Below, piece by piece: positions 14,047 to 17,719 of a DNA stretch of 17,719 bases. The notes beneath the pieces are model-generated. The model was not told the DNA's origin and searched no databases. It worked only from the letters and a program-made list of their open reading frames with translations. Where the stretch lies: NCBI GenBank assembly GCA_001801495.1, contig MGXW01000030.1, positions 1 through 17,719 of the forward strand. The letters are read 5' to 3'. The position numbers and the translations under genes are program-made. Numbering within the stretch: position 1 is the stretch's first letter; the number at the start of each line of letters is the position of its first letter. Source of the DNA: Gammaproteobacteria bacterium RIFCSPHIGHO2_12_FULL_37_34. Its GTDB lineage: Bacteria; Pseudomonadota; Gammaproteobacteria; DSM-16500.

Positions 14047-15363
14047 ATGATCAATTTTTTCTGGATTTTAATAGCAATCATTTTAGTATTGTTCAATGCA
14101 TTTTTTGTGGCAGCTGAATTTGGCATGGTTAAAATACGTTATACCCGTATTGCTGCTATTAAAAGTAGATATGGTGTTCGAGGGAAAATTTTATTCGAAA
14201 TAAATAAACATTTAGATGCTTATCTTTCCGCATGTCAATTAGGCATCACGCTTGCTTCATTAGGGTTAGGATGGATTGGTGAACCAGCATTTGCTCATTT
14301 GTTTGAACCGCTATTTTATGAAATGGGTATCGTATCAATTGATGCTATACATGCAACTGCCCTAACATTTGCTTTTGCGTTGATTACATTTTTGCATATC
14401 GTGATTGGCGAATTATTACCAAAATCAATTGCTATTCGACAAGCAGAAACGGTATCCATTTGGACAGCATTACCGTTATATGGATTTTATTGGTTAATGT
14501 ATCCAGTCATTTGGATCATGAATAGCTGTTCGAATATTTTACTTAAGTTGTTGCAACTGAATAGGCGATGGTCAGGGGATCATTTTTATTCTATATCTGA
14601 AATCAAATTAATATTAAGTAGTACTTATTTACATGGCCAATTAACTAAAGATGAAAAAAAAATATTGGAACACACGCTTGATTTAGGTGATTTGAAAGTA
14701 ACGGATGTGATGCGTCCTATCGATGAAATGATTACCATTCATGCTACGCAATCTGCGGAAGAAGCTTTAGATATTATTAATCAACACCGCTATAGCCGAT
14801 ACCCTGTTTATGATCATCAAACTCGTACGATCATTGGTATTGTGCATGTTAAAGATATTTTTTCTGAACTTTACAAACAAAAGGAAATTGCTAGCTTAAG
14901 CCACTTGATTCATCCTGTGTTAAAAGTATCGCGTCGCTTACCCGCGTTGGAATTAATGCGAAAATTTCGTGAGGGCATGCCGCATTTTGCTTTAGTATAT
15001 AGTACAAGTGAAGACAACTTGATTGGATTTGTTACTCTGGATAATTTATTACATATATTAGTAGGTCGCATTAAAGACGAGTTTCATCATACGCGCGATG
15101 ATTGGATTAAAAATGATGATGGCAGTTTTTTTATTCCTGGTAATGCATCTATTTATACATTAGAACGTGCACTCACTATTGATATTGAATTAGAAAATAT
15201 TGAAGAAGAAATTGATACGGTTAGTGGTTTAATTATATCTCGTTTGCAAGCGATGCCTACTGCGGGCCAAAAAATTGACTTTAATCAATTTGAAATTGTT
15301 ATTGAAAAAATGAGAGGACCAAGAATCATGCGTGTTCGAGTTTATCGAAAAGAAAAGGAATAG
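14047..15363 (+). CDS. CNNM/HlyC-CorC family transporter (DUF21-CBS-CorC_HlyC)
   Basis: 438 aa. An N-terminal DUF21/CNNM membrane domain (about 1-170) carries FFVAAEFGMVKIRYTRI (19-35), SACQLGITLASLGLGWIGEP (61-80) and the hallmark GELLPKSIAI (121-130). A CBS pair follows (about 220-345), with VMRPIDEMITI and YSRYPVYD, then a CorC_HlyC domain (about 358-436) with DTVSGLIISRLQAMPTAGQKI. Members are annotated as hemolysin-like, but characterised CNNM proteins move Mg2+ or Na+ or affect polyamine export. A hemolysin label is not supported by the sequence. Length and domain order are typical. The ribosome binding site is weak. The small gene at 15367 starts 3 bp after the stop, so the two form an operon. 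Confidence 0.9.
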   Translation: MINFFWILIAIILVLFNAFFVAAEFGMVKIRYTRIAAIKSRYGVRGKILFEINKHLDAYLSACQLGITLASLGLGWIGEPAFAHLFEPLFYEMGIVSIDAIHATALTFAFALITFLHIVIGELLPKSIAIRQAETVSIWTALPLYGFYWLMYPVIWIMNSCSNILLKLLQLNRRWSGDHFYSISEIKLILSSTYLHGQLTKDEKKILEHTLDLGDLKVTDVMRPIDEMITIHATQSAEEALDIINQHRYSRYPVYDHQTRTIIGIVHVKDIFSELYKQKEIASLSHLIHPVLKVSRRLPALELMRKFREGMPHFALVYSTSEDNLIGFVTLDNLLHILVGRIKDEFHHTRDDWIKNDDGSFFIPGNASIYTLERALTIDIELENIEEEIDTVSGLIISRLQAMPTAGQKIDFNQFEIVIEKMRGPRIMRVRVYRKEKE

Positions 15364-15366
15364 CGT

Positions 15367-15675
15367 ATGCCAGAAATTCTTACTAAACACCCCAAAATTG
15401 TATTGCAATTGTTAAATGACATTGGAGCAAAGTGTGGCAAAGGTGATGAGCAACATATTTTAACACAATGTCCGAGAGAAAATTTTTGTTTATTACCCAC
15501 AGGAGAATTGTGTGTCTATGATATTAAGAATATTGCTTCTATGACTCAGATGGATACTTATGATTTACATGAAGCCATTAGCCATGTTCCCACCATGTTC
15601 AATTTTATTAATATTCTTCTTTTAACGATCATTTTTTTACTAGGTATATGGGTGGGTTATAAAAAAATGAAGTAA
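15367..15675 (+). CDS. Small Cys-bearing tail-anchored protein
   Basis: 102 aa, family not named. A soluble N-terminal part of about 75 residues has four Cys (C23, C35, C41, C49) in KCGKG, QCPRENFC and GELC contexts. A single C-terminal hydrophobic helix (about 78-97) ends in a short basic tail (YKKMK). It has no signal peptide, so a tail anchor with the Cys domain in the cytosol is the simplest topology. The four spaced Cys could bind a metal or a redox centre; this is inference. It begins 3 bp after the CNNM gene stop, so it is probably co-translated and may assist that transporter. It is followed by a strong hairpin. Confidence 0.75.
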   Translation: MPEILTKHPKIVLQLLNDIGAKCGKGDEQHILTQCPRENFCLLPTGELCVYDIKNIASMTQMDTYDLHEAISHVPTMFNFINILLLTIIFLLGIWVGYKKMK

Positions 15676-15686
15676 TTCTTCTTAGA

Positions 15687-15716
15687 AGCTAAGAAAAATG
15701 CTTATTTTTCTTAGCT
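15687..15716 (+). terminator. Perfect 13-bp hairpin after the CNNM operon
   Basis: AGCTAAGAAAAAT (15687-15699) is the exact complement of ATTTTTCTTAGCT (15704-15716) with a 4-nt loop. The T run lies in the descending arm rather than after it, so it is a less standard terminator. An mRNA 3' stabiliser or an operator is possible. Confidence 0.55.
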
Positions 15717-15775
15717 AAAACTAGCGTTAAAATAATAGAAAGACTTTCTCCTCACTGTTAGAAATGAGGCGGTTT

Positions 15776-16747
15776 ATGAATAACAATCAATTTAAGCCTG
15801 CATGGTGGTTACCTAATTCTCATTTACAAACCTTATGGCCTGTTTTGTGTCGTCGGGATATAAAAAATTTACCGATTGAAAGAGAACGGTTGGAGTTACC
15901 TGATGGTGATTTTGTTGATTTAGATTGGATTGGTCGGAATGGAAAAGGTCCGCTTGTTTTAATTTTACATGGCTTAGAAGGCTCAATCGAGTCTCATTAT
16001 GCAAAAGGAATGTTACAAGCTATTTTTAAACAATCCTGGCGAGGGGTATTTATGCATTTTCGCGGATGCAGTGGTGAACCCAATCGACTAATACGCAGTT
16101 ATCATTCGGGCGAAACAGGGGATGTTAGTCAAGTGATAAAAATTTTGCTTGAACGTGAACCAGATTTAATGATAGCAATCGTCGGTTTTTCTTTAGGAGG
16201 AAATGTATTATTAAAATGGCTAGGTGAAACAGGTGAAAACAATCCAATTAAAGCCGCTATCGCTATTTCTGTACCATTTGAATTGCATAAGGCAGCAGCA
16301 AGAATTCAGAAGGGATTTTCTAAATTTTACCAATGGTATTTTATGAAATGTTTGCGCGAGCGTTTATCTTATAAATTTCAAGCTCAACCCCCGCATGTTA
16401 ATCCTATGCTTATCTATCAGGTTCATTCTATGTATGAGTTTGATGATAAAATTACTGCTCCTTTACATGGATTTTCAGGTGTGAGTGAGTATTATTCACT
16501 TTCGAGTAGTCGACAATATTTAAAAACGATTCGTGTGCCAACATTAATTTTGCATGCTAAAGATGATCCATTTATGACGGAGGATATTATTCCAGCACAG
16601 CATGAATTATCACCATTTATTCAATTAGAAATAACAGAGACAGGTGGGCATGTTGGTTTTGTCGGTGGGAAATACCCATGGAAACCGGAGTATTGGCTTG
16701 AGCAACGTGTCCCAGGATTTTTAGAGAAACATTTAGCACATTCTTAA
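15776..16747 (+). CDS. yheT: YheT-type alpha/beta hydrolase
   Basis: 323 aa from the preferred start (MNNNQFKPAWWLPNSHLQTLWP, the usual YheT opening). The alpha/beta-hydrolase set is complete: oxyanion-side LILHGLEGS, FRGCSGE, nucleophile elbow VGFSLGGN (Ser about 139), acid loop ILHAKDDPF (Asp about 262-263) and catalytic GGHVGF (His about 291). The family consists of cytoplasmic or membrane-associated esterases whose natural substrate is not settled. ATG 15776 is preferred over the in-frame ATG at 15764 because GAGGCGG lies 3-9 nt before it and the family starts there; the upstream ATG overlaps that ribosome binding site. It is a single-gene unit after the hairpin at 15687-15716. Confidence 0.88.
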   Translation: MNNNQFKPAWWLPNSHLQTLWPVLCRRDIKNLPIERERLELPDGDFVDLDWIGRNGKGPLVLILHGLEGSIESHYAKGMLQAIFKQSWRGVFMHFRGCSGEPNRLIRSYHSGETGDVSQVIKILLEREPDLMIAIVGFSLGGNVLLKWLGETGENNPIKAAIAISVPFELHKAAARIQKGFSKFYQWYFMKCLRERLSYKFQAQPPHVNPMLIYQVHSMYEFDDKITAPLHGFSGVSEYYSLSSSRQYLKTIRVPTLILHAKDDPFMTEDIIPAQHELSPFIQLEITETGGHVGFVGGKYPWKPEYWLEQRVPGFLEKHLAHS

Positions 16748-16756
16748 TCGCATAAA

Positions 16757-16783
16757 ACCCTGTCGCTTGCAGCTGAGTTTTTT
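16757..16783 (+). terminator. Possible terminator after yheT
   Basis: AAAAC ... GTTTT arms with a CTG...CAG core are followed by a run of T, 10 bp after the yheT stop. The stem is short and imperfect, so this is tentative. Confidence 0.35.
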
Positions 16784-16788
16784 ATAAA

Positions 16789-16817
16789 CTTAAACAAGAT
16801 TCAGCAGTTCTGCTGAA
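16789..16817. repeat. Direct-repeat copy 1 and short palindrome at repeat border
   Basis: CTTAAACAAGATTCA (16789-16803) recurs exactly at 17665-17679 in the same orientation. It overlaps an 8-bp inverted repeat TTCAGCAG/CTGCTGAA (16800-16807 and 16810-16817, 2-nt spacer), at the left edge of the GC-richer element. Confidence 0.6.
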
Positions 16818-16845
16818 ATCGCCATTGCGAAACGTCTTGCATTTT

Positions 16846-17012
16846 TTGCAGGGTGCGGCAATCTAGTTTTATAGGGTCTGGATCGCTTTGCTCGCAACCG
16901 CAAAAAGTGCTCCTCGTAATGATAGCCACGGCCGAGCGTGCCGCATGCCTCGCGATGTCGATGCTTCCTTCAGCGGGAACTCCTATAGAAAAATTACCGT
17001 CGCGTACAATAT
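16846..17012 (-). repeat. GC-richer dispersed-repeat-like element
   Basis: This stretch is visibly richer in G+C than the rest of the window. On the reverse strand it carries ATTACGAGGAGC, then GCGGTTGCGAGCAAAGCGAT, then a CTAGATTGCCGC ending. These are close to the CATTGCGAGGAGCGAAGCGAT ... TGGATTGCCGC core seen in dispersed palindromic repeats of several bacterial genomes. CCTCGTAATG (16912-16921) and CCTCGCGATG (16948-16957) are internal near-copies. It contains no gene of its own but is open in one reverse-strand frame (to a stop at 16801). It abuts the 3' end of the gene at 16994-17398. Exact borders are uncertain. Confidence 0.6.
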
Positions 17013-17398
17013 TGAAGAATTCGGATAGGTGCTTCATCCATTGCTTCATGGATTTTACCTTGTGCAGCAAGCGCTTCCATTTTATTGGTCGGAGCTGCTT
17101 TGTTAAAAGCAACTTCCACGCCATTTTTAAGAGCAGTCACCACTTTCAATACAGAACCTTGACCATTCTCACAATCATATCCACATGGATCTAATTCATC
17201 GCCAGATAAATCAATCTTCATCACTCTTCCGTTCAAATAATCAAAATCCATACCTTCAGCAACAATTTGTTGTGCTTCAGTATATGTCATTTCTTTATTT
17301 GAGTCTTTGTCAAAAAATCCTAAACCTAGTGGTTTAGAATTGTTGAACAATGCTTGTAATAATTTGGCTTTGTCTAAACCTTGAATATTAATTTTCAT
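16994..17398 (-). CDS. Small conserved protein of unknown function, 3' end altered by repeat
   Basis: 134 aa from the ATG at 17398, chosen because AAGGAG lies 6 nt upstream; a TTG further upstream overlaps that site. The first 85 residues (INIQGLDKAKLLQALFNNSKPLGLGFFD, then MTYTEAQQIV, then FDYLNGRVMKIDLSGDELDPCGYDCENGQGS) resemble a widespread uncharacterised family with the pattern KAxxLxALxNxSxPxGxGF and FDYLxGRVMKxDL, often seen near phage and plasmid genes. The tail (about 90-134) is unlike that core. The last residues, RILQYCTRR, are encoded where the GC-richer repeat begins, so the original C-terminus may have been replaced. Function is unknown. Confidence 0.7.
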   Translation of the reverse strand: MKINIQGLDKAKLLQALFNNSKPLGLGFFDKDSNKEMTYTEAQQIVAEGMDFDYLNGRVMKIDLSGDELDPCGYDCENGQGSVLKVVTALKNGVEVAFNKAAPTNKMEALAAQGKIHEAMDEAPIRILQYCTRR

Positions 17399-17503
17399 TT
17401 CTTTCTCCTTTTTCAATTTTAATTTTTTTTAGAAAAACTGAACTGCGTTGCAGAAAATTGCTCGAAGTTCACGCTACACAGTATAGTAAAAAATTAATAG
17501 AAA

Positions 17504-17537
17504 GCAATTAAAATTATCGGGCAATTAAAATTATCGT
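17504..17537. repeat. Tandem 17-bp repeat, two copies
   Basis: GCAATTAAAATTATCGG at 17504-17520 is followed directly by a copy at 17521-17537 that differs only in the last base. It lies upstream of the gene at 16994-17398, in its likely promoter region. Confidence 0.65.
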
Positions 17538-17548
17538 GTAACCATAAA

Positions 17549-17647
17549 TCAAGATGCATTTTTAATTTCAAAACTGCGCAAACCAGGCACCATTGTCATC
17601 ACAGCAATCAAATAAGTACTCGCGCTCACCATCAGATAAAAATCCAT
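17549..17647 (-). CDS. Possible 32-aa small membrane peptide
   Basis: Reverse-strand frame MDFYLMVSASTYLIAVMTMV ending PGLRSFEIKNAS, with one hydrophobic helix and an in-frame stop shortly upstream. A GAGAG lies about 9 nt before the ATG. It could be a small membrane protein or debris of a larger gene. There is no other support, so confidence is low. Confidence 0.25.
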   Translation of the reverse strand: MDFYLMVSASTYLIAVMTMVPGLRSFEIKNAS

Positions 17648-17664
17648 AGCTTGGCTCTCGTCAG

Positions 17665-17679
17665 CTTAAACAAGATTCA
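17665..17679. repeat. Direct-repeat copy 2
   Basis: An exact 15-bp match (CTTAAACAAGATTCA) to 16789-16803. Together the two copies bracket the small conserved gene and the GC-richer element. Confidence 0.55.
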
Positions 17680-17719
17680 CGTTAACGTTTTGTGTTTTGT
17701 TCAAACAAAGGCAAATATT

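Noticed and set aside
16801..17124. Reverse-strand 107-aa frame as a gene
   Set aside because: Its first third is an out-of-frame reading of the 16994-17398 gene and the rest is the repeat element. No ribosome binding site.
16853..17194. Plus-strand 113-aa frame across the repeat and the small gene
   Set aside because: It is antisense to a supported gene, mixes repeat and coding DNA and has no ribosome binding site.
1..17719. CRISPR array, tRNA or rRNA genes
   Set aside because: No regularly spaced repeats and no tRNA or rRNA signature were seen on reading both strands.

Overview
The window looks like chromosomal DNA of an AT-rich gammaproteobacterium. Several products resemble those of Legionellales (the Legionella/Coxiella/Aquicella/Berkiella group): a GDSL lipase of the Legionella PlaA/PlaC type, a response-regulator GGDEF/EAL protein next to its own kinase, YheT and CNNM-type housekeeping proteins, and many small secreted or membrane proteins without clear relatives. 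This placement is inferred from protein content. No rRNA or tRNA gene is present to confirm it.

Layout. (1) 1-2084, minus strand: a tightly overlapping operon of a GNAT acetyltransferase, an AAC(6')-like GNAT acetyltransferase and an MFS drug-type exporter that runs off the left edge. (2) 2222-4021, plus strand: a GNAT gene that appears interrupted by an in-frame TGA, with its ribosome binding site inside an inverted repeat, followed by an AAA/DUF4143 ATPase behind a perfect 13-bp inverted repeat. (3) 4033-5898: four small orphan genes (Met-rich two-TM protein, two-TM hairpin protein, 47-aa Pro/Gln-rich protein with a GTG start, secreted Tyr/His/Cys protein), separated by hairpins and a bidirectional terminator. 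(4) 6100-11315, plus strand: a three-gene signalling operon. It encodes a REC-GGDEF-EAL regulator whose GGDEF and EAL motifs are both degraded, a membrane protein joining a PorA/DUF3068-like domain to an ABC-type substrate-binding domain, and a HAMP-histidine kinase. A secreted SGNH lipase follows with its own candidate promoter. (5) 12395-13894, minus strand: a small Cys-rich secreted protein and a glutamate/dicarboxylate symporter. (6) 14047-16747, plus strand: a CNNM/HlyC-type transporter, a small Cys-bearing tail-anchored protein and a YheT hydrolase. (7) 16748-17719: a small conserved gene of unknown function whose 3' end abuts a GC-richer dispersed repeat, plus short direct repeats.

How the parts may work together. 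The strongest candidate for an undescribed system is the 6100-11315 operon. A solute-binding-protein domain anchored to a PorA-like domain would sense a periplasmic ligand and act through the adjacent kinase on the REC domain of an output protein. That output has lost the residues needed for c-di-GMP breakdown and probably for its synthesis, so it may act as a c-di-GMP or protein receptor. The acetyltransferase/exporter operon looks like a small-molecule detoxification unit.
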